A stretch of DNA of 64,000 nucleotides from DATFVA01 sp963711455. GTDB lineage: Bacteria > Bacteroidota > Ignavibacteria > Ignavibacteriales > Ignavibacteriaceae. This document shows, piece after piece, positions 1-9,475 of this stretch. Positions within the stretch are counted from its first letter, which is position 1. Every line of letters starts with the position of its first letter. The translations under genes were made by a program, and so were the position numbers. The stretch is taken from assembly GCA_963711455.1 (NCBI GenBank), contig CAVQEH010000004.1, positions 62,001 to 126,000 of the forward strand, read 5' to 3'. The notes beneath the pieces are model-generated. The model ran no database searches and was not told where the DNA came from. It saw nothing but the letters and a program-made list of their open reading frames with translations.

Positions 1-93
1 AATTATAATAAAGATTTTTTGAAGAACTTTACAGATTATTCCTTGTTTAGAATAAGAAATAATATATTAGTTGTTAAGAATTCACTTTTTTGA
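1..93 (+). CDS. C-terminal end of an upstream gene (partial)
   Basis: The first frame is open from the window edge for 30 codons and ends at a TGA at 91-93. It lies 34 bases before the ATG of the SIMPL-domain gene on the same strand. The fragment is too short to identify; it is mixed charged and aromatic residues and reads like an ordinary protein C terminus. It could also be a chance open frame in AT-rich DNA. Confidence 0.3.
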   Translation, partial: NYNKDFLKNFTDYSLFRIRNNILVVKNSLF

Positions 94-127
94 TAATTTT
101 GACTACTCTATAATTAACAAATCCATT

Positions 128-859
128 ATGAATAATAAAAATAATCTTTTATTACCAGCGAGTATAATATCTATATCGATTATCATCTGTGCAATTATTA
201 TTGCGGCAACCTGGAAATCAAATTATTCATCAAACCAGACAATTAATGTAACGGGTTCTGCTGAAAGAGACATTATTTCGGATCTTGGAGTACTGCGGGG
301 AACAATAACTGCACAGGCATCTACAGCCGAAGAAGCTTACAGGGAACTTTCGAAAATGAAACCGGTTTTGATTTCATATCTTTCCTCAAAAGGATTTCCT
401 GAAGATAAAATAGAATTTTATACAATTAATAGTTATCCCGTTTACGAGATAGGTGCAAATGGTTATCAGACCGGGATAATAAGAGCTTATAATTATAACG
501 AAAGAATAGAAATACAATCAGACGATGTTAATAAGATAAAAGATATCTCACTCGATATTCCTTCTTTAATTGAAAAAGGTGTTAACTTCAATGTTGAGCA
601 GCCTGAGTATCACTATACAAAACTATCTTCATTAAAAATAGATATACAGGCTGATGCGGCGAAAGATGCAATGGTGCGTGCTGAAAAGATTGCCAGAGCA
701 ACCGGACGATCTCTTGGTACAATGCGTGATGCGAGAATGGGTGTTATTCAAATTACTCCCAGACTTTCGAACCAGGTTTCCGACTACGGGATAAATGATT
801 TAAGTTCAATTGAAAAAAAAATTACCGCAGTAGTGAATGCATCATTTGAAATAGATTAA
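128..859 (+). CDS. SIMPL-domain (DUF541) protein
   Basis: A 243-residue protein of the SIMPL/DUF541 family, periplasmic or membrane-anchored proteins of unclear biochemical role. Residues about 7-30 form one hydrophobic segment (LPASIISISIIICAIIIAA) that should anchor it in the inner membrane. The rest carries the family pattern: an early VTGSAERDI strand, a middle region with YNYNERIEI, and a C-terminal ADAAKDAMVRAEKIARATG helix followed by alternating strands. The frame is open to a TTG at 71, but ATG 128 puts the signal anchor at the N terminus and avoids the presumed upstream gene, so I take 128 as the start. It is followed 27 bases later by a c-type cytochrome gene, possibly co-transcribed. 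Confidence 0.8.
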   Translation: MNNKNNLLLPASIISISIIICAIIIAATWKSNYSSNQTINVTGSAERDIISDLGVLRGTITAQASTAEEAYRELSKMKPVLISYLSSKGFPEDKIEFYTINSYPVYEIGANGYQTGIIRAYNYNERIEIQSDDVNKIKDISLDIPSLIEKGVNFNVEQPEYHYTKLSSLKIDIQADAAKDAMVRAEKIARATGRSLGTMRDARMGVIQITPRLSNQVSDYGINDLSSIEKKITAVVNASFEID

Positions 860-886
860 TTTTTTTAATAATATTATTCCTTAATA

Positions 887-1309
887 ATGACAAAACCTCA
901 AATTTGGGTAGCAGCTTTTCTTGTTCTTTTTATATTTTTATTTTTTCTTCAAAGGATAACTAATGAACCGCCAAGAGAAACAGCAGGTCCGGTAAACGGT
1001 CCGGTATCTCAACAGGATATGGCGTCTAATAAAAATATGAGTGCCGCAGATCTAATAAATAAGCTTGGCTGCAAAAACTGTCACGGGGCAGAGCTTGCAG
1101 GTACAAATATGGCTCCTTCTTTACAAGGAATAAAACAATATTGGAGTAAAGATCAGCTTATTAATTATTTAAGGAATCCCTCTTCATATATGTCCGGCGA
1201 CAGGTTTAAAGAATACGAGAAGAAATATCCTAATATGGTTATGCCTTCATTTAATAATATTAATGTACAGGAATTAGGAAAGATAGCCGAGTATCTTTTA
1301 AACCAGTAG
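887..1309 (+). CDS. Membrane-anchored monoheme cytochrome c
   Basis: A 140-residue small c-type cytochrome. An N-terminal hydrophobic segment (about residues 6-22) anchors the protein, followed by a Pro/Gly/Asn-rich linker. The single heme-binding motif CKNCH lies near residue 62, and an axial methionine is probably supplied by the NMVMPSF segment near residue 118. The heme domain would face the periplasm and shuttle electrons; its partner is not in the window. The C-terminal helix (LGKIAEYLLNQ) is typical of class I cytochromes c. The gene follows the SIMPL gene by 27 bases and is convergent with the aldolase gene downstream. Confidence 0.85.
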   Translation: MTKPQIWVAAFLVLFIFLFFLQRITNEPPRETAGPVNGPVSQQDMASNKNMSAADLINKLGCKNCHGAELAGTNMAPSLQGIKQYWSKDQLINYLRNPSSYMSGDRFKEYEKKYPNMVMPSFNNINVQELGKIAEYLLNQ

Positions 1310-1370
1310 AAAAATTAAAGAACTTTCAAGGTTAACAATAAGAAATGCTAACCCCGAAAATTCAAAAATA

Positions 1371-2417
1371 TTAAGCAACAGTTATTTCTTTGCTTAAGTA
1401 AACATCCTGGATAGTGTTCAATAATTTAATTCCATCTTTCATAGGACGCTGAAAAGCTTTTCTTCCAGAAATCAAACCCATACCGCCGGCTCTTTTATTT
1501 ATAACAGCAGTCTTAGCTGCTTCTGCAAAATCATTTTCGCCAGAAGCACCACCGCTGTTGATTAACCCGGCTCGTCCCATATAATTGTTAATTACCTGGT
1601 AACGTGTCAGATCAATTTGATGATCTGTTGTAAGATCCTCATAAACTTTTTTACTTGTCTTACCAAACTTTATCGCATTAAAACCCCCGTTATTTTCGGG
1701 AAGCTTCTGCTTGATTATATCAGCTTCGATCGTAACACCAAGATGATTCGCCTGCCCGGTTAAATCTGCTGAAACATGATAATCTTTATCTTTTTTGAAA
1801 TCGCCGTTGCGCAGGTAGCACCATAAAACAGTTACAAGCCCGAGTTCATGTGCATACTGAAAAGACTCGCTCACTTCAACAATCTGTCTGTCGCTTTCTT
1901 CAGAACCAAAATATATTGTGGCACCCACCGCAGCAGCACCCATATCATAAGCCTGTTCAACTCCTGCAAACATTATCTGATCATAATGATTAGGATAAGT
2001 TAAAAGCTCATTATGATTTATCTTAAGTATAAATGGAATTTTATGCGCAAATTTTCTTGAACTCATTCCAAGAACACCAAGTGTGGAAGCCACTGCATTA
2101 CAGCCTCCTTCAATTGCAAGCTTTACAATGTTGTGTGGATCGAAGTATTCGGGATTTGGTGCAAAAGAAGCTCCCGCACTATGCTCAATACCCTGATCAA
2201 CAGGAAGAATTGAAACATATCCCGTTCCTGCTAATCTGCCCGTGCTGAATATCCACTGAAGGTTTTTCATTACATTTATGTTTCTGTCGCTTTGAGCAAC
2301 GATTCTATCAACAAAATCGGGACCCGGCAGGTTAAGCTGGTCTTTGGGAAATTTTGCTTTATAATTCAGAAGTGAATCGGCATCACTTCCAAGTAGTTCT
2401 CTAATTTTATCTATCAT
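1371..2417 (-). CDS. fbaB: Class I fructose-bisphosphate aldolase (DhnA/FbaB type)
   Basis: A 348-residue aldolase of the archaeal-type DhnA/FbaB class I family, which cleaves fructose 1,6-bisphosphate to dihydroxyacetone phosphate and glyceraldehyde 3-phosphate through a lysine Schiff base, without metal. Recognisable segments are VSILPVDQGIEHS near residue 70, LKINHNELL, AVGATIYFGS, NAIKFGKTSKKVY (with the candidate Schiff-base lysine) and the C-terminal phosphate-binding stretch GGASGENDF...GGMGLISGRKAFQRP. The length matches the FbaB family. Start ATG 2417 gives a normal N terminus. The enzyme is cytosolic and serves glycolysis and gluconeogenesis. No operon partner is evident; the next gene on the strand begins about 1 kb away. 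Confidence 0.93.
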   Translation of the reverse strand: MIDKIRELLGSDADSLLNYKAKFPKDQLNLPGPDFVDRIVAQSDRNINVMKNLQWIFSTGRLAGTGYVSILPVDQGIEHSAGASFAPNPEYFDPHNIVKLAIEGGCNAVASTLGVLGMSSRKFAHKIPFILKINHNELLTYPNHYDQIMFAGVEQAYDMGAAAVGATIYFGSEESDRQIVEVSESFQYAHELGLVTVLWCYLRNGDFKKDKDYHVSADLTGQANHLGVTIEADIIKQKLPENNGGFNAIKFGKTSKKVYEDLTTDHQIDLTRYQVINNYMGRAGLINSGGASGENDFAEAAKTAVINKRAGGMGLISGRKAFQRPMKDGIKLLNTIQDVYLSKEITVA

Positions 2418-2516
2418 TATTTTCTCCCGTTTGTTTTATTATTCATAGTGTTATAAGATAATTCATTTTCACATCAAACATAAAATTATTATTTGTTTTT
2501 TTGCAGATAAAAATTG

Positions 2517-3479
2517 TTATCTTTTTCTATCAAGCGAATTAAAAATTGATTCCGCATGTAATCGTGAATTCTCAATAAAATACCTGCTTGTATCCATTCC
2601 TCCGCAAACCACGCCTGCAAGATAAACCCTTTCCTTATTAGTTTCATATGTTTCTTCATTGAACACCGGGATTTGTTCTTCAGTGATTTTTATTCCTGCC
2701 TTACTCAAAAATCCAAAATCAGGATGATAACCGGTCATTGCAAAGACAAAATCATTTTTAATTGTAAACTTCCATTCCGGAGTTTCTAAATCAACCTCAT
2801 CATCTCTTATTGACAATACCTTTGAATTGAAATAGGCTTTAATCGAACCTTCTTTAATTCTGTTTTCAATATCAGGACGAACCCAGTATTTAACACCATC
2901 TTTCAGAGAATCCTCTCTTACAACCATGGTTACTTTTGAACCTCTCCTGTATGTTTCCAGCGCTACATCAACAGCAGAATTCCCGCCGCCAATCACTACA
3001 ATATTTAAATAAACATAAGGGTGGGCTTCATCAAAATAATGTTTTACTTTGGGTAAATTTTCACCCGGGATATTAAGAAGATTCGGAAAATCATAGAAAC
3101 CCGTAGCAATGATAACGCTTTCAGCGGCATATTTCTTCTTATCCGTTATTACAATGTAATCTCCGGATTCATCCATTATATTTAAAACCTTTTCATAAGT
3201 ATTTACATTTAGTTTCCAGCTATTTACAACTCTGCGGAAATATTCAAGCGCTTCTCTCCTTGTCGGTTTATCACCATGAGACACAAAAGGAACATCGCCT
3301 ATCTCAAGTCTTTCAGATGTTGAAAAGAAAACCATATTAGTCGGATAATGAAAAAGGGAATTTACCAGGCATCCTTTTTCCAAAATTAGATGATTGTATT
3401 TTCTTTTAACGGCTTCTATACCACAGGCAATACCTATTGGTCCTGCACCAATTATTATTACATCAAATTCAGATTTCAT
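2517..3479 (-). CDS. ypdA: YpdA-family FAD/NAD(P)-dependent disulfide reductase
   Basis: A 320-residue flavoprotein of the YpdA family (putative bacillithiol disulfide reductase in Firmicutes and Bacteroidota). The N terminus has the FAD-binding GxGxxG as VIIIGAGPIGIACGIEA, followed by the family-specific NSLFHYPTNMVFFSTSERLEIG. A second Rossmann motif VIGGGNSAVDVALE near residue 160 binds NAD(P)H. The C-terminal segment VYLAGVVCGGMDTSRYFIENSR is the YpdA-type flavin-contacting end. There is no CxxC redox pair, as expected for this family and unlike thioredoxin reductase. It probably keeps a low-molecular-weight thiol reduced; which thiol this organism uses cannot be told here. The gene stands alone. 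Confidence 0.85.
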   Translation of the reverse strand: MKSEFDVIIIGAGPIGIACGIEAVKRKYNHLILEKGCLVNSLFHYPTNMVFFSTSERLEIGDVPFVSHGDKPTRREALEYFRRVVNSWKLNVNTYEKVLNIMDESGDYIVITDKKKYAAESVIIATGFYDFPNLLNIPGENLPKVKHYFDEAHPYVYLNIVVIGGGNSAVDVALETYRRGSKVTMVVREDSLKDGVKYWVRPDIENRIKEGSIKAYFNSKVLSIRDDEVDLETPEWKFTIKNDFVFAMTGYHPDFGFLSKAGIKITEEQIPVFNEETYETNKERVYLAGVVCGGMDTSRYFIENSRLHAESIFNSLDRKR

Positions 3480-3573
3480 GCGGAATTGTATTTTTTATAA
3501 AGCTCAGACGTAAATTTAATTAAATACGGGCTATATATTATTATTTCAAAGCAATCATTAACCATACTCGATT

Positions 3574-3603
3574 TAAAATAAAAAACGGCGTGATTGACAC
3601 GCC
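3574..3603 (-). terminator. Intrinsic terminator
   Basis: On the minus strand the hairpin GGCGTG-TCAATC... closes with CACGCC (3587-3603) and is followed by a T-rich run (3574-3585). It lies 21 bases after the stop of the 3625-4038 gene and would end its transcript. Confidence 0.75.
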
Positions 3604-3624
3604 ATGGCAAATAATATTTACGGA

Positions 3625-4038
3625 TTATTCTGTTATTTCAATTAATGAACTGGCAACGGTTTTATCATCATTATCGAGAAGAAAAACTCTGTAGAAACCG
3701 GCCTCATCAAATTTCATATCACTAACTTCATTCTTTGAGAAAACGATATAACTCATATCCTTACTCACGGCATAATCAAATTTTTTATAAAAATCAAATT
3801 TTCCTGTGCGGAAATTATATTTATCAAACTGAACATGAACATCTTCAAGACCCAAAGCATGATCGCATTTAACAACAACAGAAAGATACCCTTTCGAAAA
3901 GATATCACTTACTCCCACCTCACCTTTATCTTTATCATAATGTTCGCAAAAATAGAGCACCGGCTCACTCTGTGCAATTATTTCATTTCTGGTTGCGAAA
4001 ACTGCAAAAAGCAGAACAAAAAGTAGAAATGTTTTCAT
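3625..4038 (-). CDS. Small secreted protein of unknown function
   Basis: A 137-residue protein that I do not recognise. Residues 1-22 (MKTFLLFVLLFAVFATRNEIIAQ) look like a Sec signal peptide ending in IAQ, so it is exported. The mature part reads as a small beta-sandwich: alternating polar/hydrophobic strands, one CEHYDKDKGEVGVSD segment and a C-terminal GFYRVFLLDNDDKTVASSLIEI. That last stretch resembles domains that describe a change added to a basal signal, but I cannot assign a family. It has its own terminator downstream and no close neighbours on the strand. Confidence 0.7.
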   Translation of the reverse strand: MKTFLLFVLLFAVFATRNEIIAQSEPVLYFCEHYDKDKGEVGVSDIFSKGYLSVVVKCDHALGLEDVHVQFDKYNFRTGKFDFYKKFDYAVSKDMSYIVFSKNEVSDMKFDEAGFYRVFLLDNDDKTVASSLIEITE

Positions 4039-4198
4039 ACTAAATTCTCCCGGCTAACTATATATGATTATAAAAAGAAATTATTATTTTTCGTTAGAAA
4101 AACGATTTCTTATATAAAAAGAACTGCCTGAATGCGGCTCACTAAAATTTCAATTAAGAAAAATTTATAAAAACACTTCACTATATTAAATAAAAAGT

Positions 4199-4855
4199 AT
4201 GAGAAAAATAAAGCATATTTGTTTCGATCTTGATGGAACTCTTGTTGATTCCTATGAAACAATTTATAAAACAACTGTTAAAACTCTTCAGCATTTAAAA
4301 ATTGATGAGCCATTGCCCGAACCGGAATTTTATAAAAGAATCGGCCATCATTTTATTCACATTTTTAGTGATCTGAATATTCCTGTAACAGATATTGAAG
4401 AGTTTATTGATATTTATAAAGGTTACTATTTTGATTTTATTGATGAATCTGTTCTCTATCCCGGCGTTACACATGTGTTAAATCAACTAAAAAAAGAGGG
4501 GATTAAAATTTCTCTTCTTACTACAAAAGGACAGGATCAGGCTGATAAGATTATAAATCATTTTAATCTGAGGAAATACTTTGCATTTGTTATGGGAAGA
4601 AGGAACGGAATTGCAATTAAACCTTCCCCGGAGTCTTTGCATTTTATCTGCAGCGAATTGAGCGTTGAAGAATCAGAAACTATAATGGTTGGTGATGCTG
4701 AGCTTGATATAAATTGCGGGAAGAATGCGGGAGCTTTTAGCTGCGCGGTTACCTATGGCTACAGGTCGAAAGAAATGCTGGAAGTTGAAAATCCTGATTT
4801 TATTATTGATGAAATTGGAGAATTATTGAGTTTTGTTTCTGAATTAAATCAATAA
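4199..4855 (+). CDS. HAD-family phosphatase (phosphoglycolate phosphatase-like)
   Basis: A 218-residue HAD-superfamily hydrolase of the Gph/PgmB type. All four HAD motifs are visible: FDLDGTLVDS with nucleophile and acid/base aspartates (motif I), SLLTTKG (II), the lysine of KPSPESL (III) and MVGDAELDI (IV). A helical cap domain lies between motifs I and II. The substrate is a small phosphate ester; phosphoglycolate phosphatase is a reasonable guess from overall likeness but cannot be proven from motifs. The start ATG 4199 is 4 codons before the motif-I strand, as usual. The gene converges on the GH44 gene. Confidence 0.85.
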   Translation: MRKIKHICFDLDGTLVDSYETIYKTTVKTLQHLKIDEPLPEPEFYKRIGHHFIHIFSDLNIPVTDIEEFIDIYKGYYFDFIDESVLYPGVTHVLNQLKKEGIKISLLTTKGQDQADKIINHFNLRKYFAFVMGRRNGIAIKPSPESLHFICSELSVEESETIMVGDAELDINCGKNAGAFSCAVTYGYRSKEMLEVENPDFIIDEIGELLSFVSELNQ

Positions 4856-4865
4856 TTCCCAAATT

Positions 4866-4890
4866 TTCCGGGTTATTGTGCCCGAAATTA
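4866..4890. terminator. Possible bidirectional terminator between convergent genes
   Basis: Between the convergent HAD and GH44 genes, CCGGG and CCCG arms (about 4868-4884) can pair around TTATTGTG with one bulge. They are flanked by AAATTATTTT on one side and AAAATTT (minus strand) on the other. It is short but well placed, overlapping the end of the GH44 gene only at its edge. Confidence 0.4.
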
Positions 4891-6861
4891 TTTTATTAAT
4901 ACCATCTTTTTAATGCTGGAATAACTATGATGTCCGTTTAACGGCATAGCTTCAAGCCTATAAAAATAAACTCCGCTTGGAATGCCATCCGCAGAAAAAA
5001 TTATTGAATGATTTCCGCTTGCCATTTCACCATTTGTTATAGTTTTAATTTCATTTCCTAATAAGTCGAAAATTTTTATCCTGATATTGGACATCTCAGG
5101 AATTGTAAAATCTATTTTTGTTGATGGATTAAAAGGATTGGGATAGTTTTGAAATAGTTTAAAACTTTCAGGAGATATACCTTCAGCGATACCACTTGAT
5201 GAGTTAGTCAGCACAAAATGAATCACGGAAAGAGGAGGAATATTATAGATGAACTGATTATTATTGACGATGTTTGAACTGCCAAGCGAATTAACTGCCG
5301 GGTTTCCATCAGAGAACCCATAAGCACTGACTTCAGGATTGAAAGTTATATTACCTGCAATTGAAAAATGACCTTCAATAGTTTCATTAGTTTTATTTAT
5401 CGCTACAAGATGCATTTCAGAATTATTGTCATTAAGTGAAGCATATACAGAGGCAGCTTCAATATTATCTGTCGAAGAGAAGATCTTTTTGTTTCCGAAT
5501 TTTCCATCGTTATTATCATAGTTGCGGTAAATCATAAATGCGCTTTTTGCATATCCATCCAGCTTACCGAAGAATGTTGCAAAGTAAACATTAAATTTTC
5601 CGAAAATGCCAAGCGCGTCCGCAGTCGCAATTCCGGTGCTGATATTATCCCCTGTTCCGAAGCGCCACTCTGTAAAACCAATTTTAGTGCCTGGGTAATA
5701 ACCATTAATTGCATCCTGCAGATCGGGAATTTGCCTTATCGGCTGACCAAGAGTAACATACTGGGTGATCCAGCTGTCTTCAACAAAAGTATCATCCCAC
5801 AAAGAACGGGGAGCCTGCATTCTTCTCTGTGCAACCTCAGGCGAATTATCATCCGAATCAACTCCTTCCTCCTGTGAATACCAATGTAAAGTAAAAACAT
5901 CAAGCAATCTTTTATTTACAATTTGAGAATACTCATTCATCTTGCCAAGATATGCTTCAACAAAACGTGGGTATGTTCCGGAGTAATTTCCCCAATCAGG
6001 CGCAAAATGAAGATTATAATAACCTGCATAATTTGCCAGGGCAGGTCCAAATGATTCTGCAGAGGCATCCATACGCTTAATAGTTTTTGCCAAATCCTGT
6101 GACTTTGCAAGAAATGTATCAACACGTAAAGGCTGAGGAAATATTCTTGGATGAGTTCCTGTTTCAACTCCACCCTGAACACCATCAGCGTACCATATAT
6201 CAGGTTCGTTATCCATCTCATAAGCCTTAACTCCATTTGGTGAAGATGAATTGCCGTAAGTCTGTATAAGAAAATTTATTTCTTCATCAACATAAACATT
6301 TGCATCGCTTGTATCCGGGAAGATTGTAAAACTGCTTCCTTTTTCATTTACGACTTTTCTCCACCTGTATGATGGTGCGGATTGAGCAACGGTTACATAA
6401 CCGGCTCCATCACGTGAAACATAACCTGCCATCGGGAGCTGAATTAATGAATACGACTGATTGTTTACGGATACATTATGAAAATATTTCAAGACTTCCC
6501 CGGGTACCAGGTAATCACTAACAGGAAGTTGATGAAAATATGGAAGTGCATCATCATTGGGGCTGCAATAATCAAAATTACCAGGATTGCCCGGATCGCA
6601 AACATAGCTTCCGCCGTTAGAAAAATTATTTTCCCAATTATAACCTGTTACCCTATCGCCTCCAAATCTTCTTGATGGAATACCCGGATAATAATTATCA
6701 ACATCACTGACGGGAAAATTATGCAGTACGTTCGCACCATATATTAAAGGGCTTATCTCACCTGTACCTGTACCGGTATTGATAGTATAATTTATAACTG
6801 TTTGTGCATTAGCACCAATTGCTGCGGAAATCAGAAAAAGGAAAAAGTACTTAACCTTCAT
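4888..6861 (-). CDS. Secreted GH44 endoglucanase/xyloglucanase with T9SS sorting domain
   Basis: A 657-residue secreted glycoside hydrolase of family GH44, which cleaves internal beta-1,4 bonds of cellulose, xyloglucan or related glucans. A signal peptide covers residues 1-19. The catalytic domain shows the GH44 hallmarks RRFGGDRVTGYNWENN (about 64-79), YEMDNEPDIW with the acid/base Glu219, VFTLHWYSQEEG, and IGFTEWRFG with the nucleophile Glu398. A small beta domain follows. The last 80 residues are a type A T9SS sorting domain (FQNYPNPFNPSTKIDF ... IKKMVLIK), so the enzyme should be exported through the outer membrane and surface-anchored or released. No other polysaccharide-utilisation genes sit beside it. 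Confidence 0.88.
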   Translation of the reverse strand: MKVKYFFLFLISAAIGANAQTVINYTINTGTGTGEISPLIYGANVLHNFPVSDVDNYYPGIPSRRFGGDRVTGYNWENNFSNGGSYVCDPGNPGNFDYCSPNDDALPYFHQLPVSDYLVPGEVLKYFHNVSVNNQSYSLIQLPMAGYVSRDGAGYVTVAQSAPSYRWRKVVNEKGSSFTIFPDTSDANVYVDEEINFLIQTYGNSSSPNGVKAYEMDNEPDIWYADGVQGGVETGTHPRIFPQPLRVDTFLAKSQDLAKTIKRMDASAESFGPALANYAGYYNLHFAPDWGNYSGTYPRFVEAYLGKMNEYSQIVNKRLLDVFTLHWYSQEEGVDSDDNSPEVAQRRMQAPRSLWDDTFVEDSWITQYVTLGQPIRQIPDLQDAINGYYPGTKIGFTEWRFGTGDNISTGIATADALGIFGKFNVYFATFFGKLDGYAKSAFMIYRNYDNNDGKFGNKKIFSSTDNIEAASVYASLNDNNSEMHLVAINKTNETIEGHFSIAGNITFNPEVSAYGFSDGNPAVNSLGSSNIVNNNQFIYNIPPLSVIHFVLTNSSSGIAEGISPESFKLFQNYPNPFNPSTKIDFTIPEMSNIRIKIFDLLGNEIKTITNGEMASGNHSIIFSADGIPSGVYFYRLEAMPLNGHHSYSSIKKMVLIK

Positions 6862-7094
6862 ACTTACCTCTTAAATTATTTTTATTAAATTCTTTCCGGA
6901 GTCCGGTTTGGAGAATACAATATTCACAATGGTACGACTAATAGATAACCGAGCCTTTGTAAAATTGATCTCAGGGGAATTTTGTATGAAATATTAAGAA
7001 ATATAAAATTGATTTCATAGTATTAATTTTATTTTAGCAGAAGTTGTGAGACTATTCACCACGAAAGGAAAGCAAAACGAGAGAGACATTTAAT

Positions 7095-7120
7095 AAAAAA
7101 CCCCGGCATATAAACCGGGG
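7095..7120 (-). terminator. Intrinsic terminator
   Basis: A perfect CCCCGG/CCGGGG stem (7101-7120) with an 8-base loop is followed on the minus strand by six Ts (7095-7100). It lies 26 bases after the stop of the 7147-7863 gene and ends the secreted-protein operon. Confidence 0.85.
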
Positions 7121-7146
7121 TTGTTAACTAACTAAATCAATACATT

Positions 7147-7863
7147 TTATTTCACCATCACCATCTTCTTAACGGCAGTGAAAGTATTCCCTTTATTCTG
7201 AGCAGTAATTCTGTATATGTATATTCCGCTTGCATAATTTGAACCATTGAATAAAACTTCCTTATATCCCGCATCCTGTACTTCATTTACAACTGTCGTA
7301 ACTTCTTCTCCAAGAATATCATAGATTTTTAATGTTACCTTACTGTTGAAGGGAATCTGATACTGGATTTTAGTAGTTGGATTAAAGGGATTAGGAAAAT
7401 TCTGCTCAAGCCTGTATTCTTTGGGGGGAGTGAAATTCAGTATAATTTCTTTTTGTGCATTAACATTGTTGTCTCCTGTTATGTTGAATCTTAGAGTATC
7501 CTTTTGGTTAACAGGAGCATTTCTGTTAACATCAAATTCAAAGACTGCTTCTGTTTCTTTTCCTGCATCAATCTGTTTGATCAGTTGAGCTGTAGTCTTA
7601 ATTACGATTATACCTTCAGGGAAAACAACAGGCTTAATTTTAATATTCTCCAGCGGGTTGGTCCCTGAGATATTTGCCACAGTCAGATTTATTTTGTTGT
7701 TTTTCGTTCCCGGCTGTACATCATAAGCTGAAGAATTCTGAGAAGCATTTTGTGCGGGAACGTCTAAAGCCTGAAGCAGAATTATCAGACAGATCCAGAG
7801 AATATTCCGCGGGATGTGAATATAAATTTTCACAGTATTTCCTGATTTTATTTTATTAAACAT
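7147..7863 (-). CDS. Short secreted T9SS sorting-domain protein
   Basis: A 238-residue protein with a hydrophobic export segment near residues 20-37. A beta-rich domain of about 110 residues (AYDVQPGTKNNKINLTVANISG ... DTLRFNITGDNNV) resembles a protein-interaction or CARDB-like Ig fold. It ends in a complete type A T9SS sorting domain, FPNPFNPTTKIQYQIP to VKKMVMVK. There is no catalytic domain. It starts 47 bases after the stop of the 7911-9464 gene and is last in that run of three secreted proteins. A structural or adhesive surface role is possible but not shown. Confidence 0.75.
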   Translation of the reverse strand: MFNKIKSGNTVKIYIHIPRNILWICLIILLQALDVPAQNASQNSSAYDVQPGTKNNKINLTVANISGTNPLENIKIKPVVFPEGIIVIKTTAQLIKQIDAGKETEAVFEFDVNRNAPVNQKDTLRFNITGDNNVNAQKEIILNFTPPKEYRLEQNFPNPFNPTTKIQYQIPFNSKVTLKIYDILGEEVTTVVNEVQDAGYKEVLFNGSNYASGIYIYRITAQNKGNTFTAVKKMVMVK

Positions 7864-7910
7864 TTTGAAAACTCCTTTATTAATAGATTTTTAATTGCCT
7901 ATTCTATCAT

Positions 7911-9464
7911 TTAATCACAGGGATTTGAATATTTATTTGCAAGAATTCTCCCGCCTGTTAAAACCCAGTATAAATTTTTTCCGTCAAACACGGTTGAAAA
8001 TACATTTGGATGATTACCCGGCTGAAATATATTTGGTTGTCCGCGGTAGCGATCTCCCGGTGTGAAATAATTATAATCACTTCTGCTTACAATACCTACC
8101 GGAACAGTATTCTGGTTGTTGTAGCCAAAGTATGCTGTATATGTTTTATCCGGGTTAGAAACGATGCATTGAAGCGTTGGTATTATACGCTCCGGAAGTG
8201 AGTTTACAACAGACAAATACATTGTATCTGAAACAGACCCATAATTGCTTACCCAGATCGGGTAATTCCCTGCGAAGCGAAAATCAATTGAATTAAGATT
8301 AATTGTTAACACTGAATCTGAAATAAATGTAGTTGGTTTTGCATTACCATTATAATATACGATAGTAGAATCAGTAAAGAATTCCCCGGTTACTGTAATT
8401 GTAAGTACATTTGGTTCAATTGGGGTAGCATAATATGGCAGTGCAAGTGGCGGGGTGATGGAATGAAGTTTAGGTTTTAACAAAATATAAACTTCAGGTT
8501 GTGTTAAAAAATTTGTCACATAATATACATTATGGGAAAAGCTATCGAATATCAATAGTTTACCACCTGGAGGCAAATTATAATTTTTTATTAGTTCACA
8601 AGTAGATGTTTTATAAATGCTAATTTCCCCATTTAAATTTTCATCTGAATTTTTTGTAGTATCCCAGAGTGCTTTTTCTAAAATAATAAAATCAGCATTG
8701 GTAGACAGATAACCATATGACCTAAATGGAAAAGAAATTTCAGCAGAAAACAATTCATTATCCAAGTCATAAACTATATATTTTTTGGTTAATATATCAG
8801 ATTCAACCGTATTATAAGCAAATAGTGCAGAACCTGATTTTCCAAATTTATAATTAACAAATGAATTATTTGAAAAAATATCATTAAAGTATTGATTATC
8901 TATAATAGAATCTGAATTAATTGAATATTTTTCAAAATATCTTTCTCCAGTAGTATCAAGACCTAATTGATAGATGAAACTACTATTTTTTGACATAAAC
9001 GCTTTCTCATCAATTGAAACCGAACATTCTTTAATTTTTTGTAATGAAGTTAAGCTCAATAAGTCAGTATTTTGAATAATATCACTATCGTTTTTTTCAA
9101 ACCAAGACAAATATAATGAATTCTGTTCAGGTACCGAGAAAACTGAAATGCCTATAACATAATTACCATCAGGTAAAATAGAATCAATAACAGTCGGATT
9201 GTTAGGACTATAAATTGAAATACCATATTTATTGGAAAGGATAAAGTATTTCTGATAATTATCGCAAGCAAAAGTAAAGGGGTTTTCGATATTGGAAATA
9301 AACAAATCTTTTTCTCCGTTACTTAAATTAATTCTATATATATCATTGTAGTTTAAAGAATTTAATTCTTGGTAAAAGAAAAAAGGTTGGGCATAAATCT
9401 CCAATTTAATTAAAAAAAGGAGTACTAAGGTTTGTATAATAGAACAATAAATATTTTTTTTCAT
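7911..9464 (-). CDS. Secreted protein with propeller-like N terminus and IPT/TIG-like domain
   Basis: A 517-residue exported protein with a signal peptide (about residues 1-25, ending IYAQ). The first 320 residues contain repeated strand-rich units describing a propeller-like fold, without motifs I can name. Residues about 335-420 look like an IPT/TIG domain: a hydrophobic-Pro opening, VTGEFFTDSTIVYYNG, and SDSVLTINL. The C terminus (VFDGKNLYWVLTGGRI) has no T9SS sorting domain. A good ribosome-binding site (AGGAG) precedes ATG 9464. The gene lies 11 bases after the end of the transglycosylase-like ORFs and should be in their operon. Confidence 0.65.
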   Translation of the reverse strand: MKKNIYCSIIQTLVLLFLIKLEIYAQPFFFYQELNSLNYNDIYRINLSNGEKDLFISNIENPFTFACDNYQKYFILSNKYGISIYSPNNPTVIDSILPDGNYVIGISVFSVPEQNSLYLSWFEKNDSDIIQNTDLLSLTSLQKIKECSVSIDEKAFMSKNSSFIYQLGLDTTGERYFEKYSINSDSIIDNQYFNDIFSNNSFVNYKFGKSGSALFAYNTVESDILTKKYIVYDLDNELFSAEISFPFRSYGYLSTNADFIILEKALWDTTKNSDENLNGEISIYKTSTCELIKNYNLPPGGKLLIFDSFSHNVYYVTNFLTQPEVYILLKPKLHSITPPLALPYYATPIEPNVLTITVTGEFFTDSTIVYYNGNAKPTTFISDSVLTINLNSIDFRFAGNYPIWVSNYGSVSDTMYLSVVNSLPERIIPTLQCIVSNPDKTYTAYFGYNNQNTVPVGIVSRSDYNYFTPGDRYRGQPNIFQPGNHPNVFSTVFDGKNLYWVLTGGRILANKYSNPCD

Positions 9465-9475
9465 TGTAATTTCTC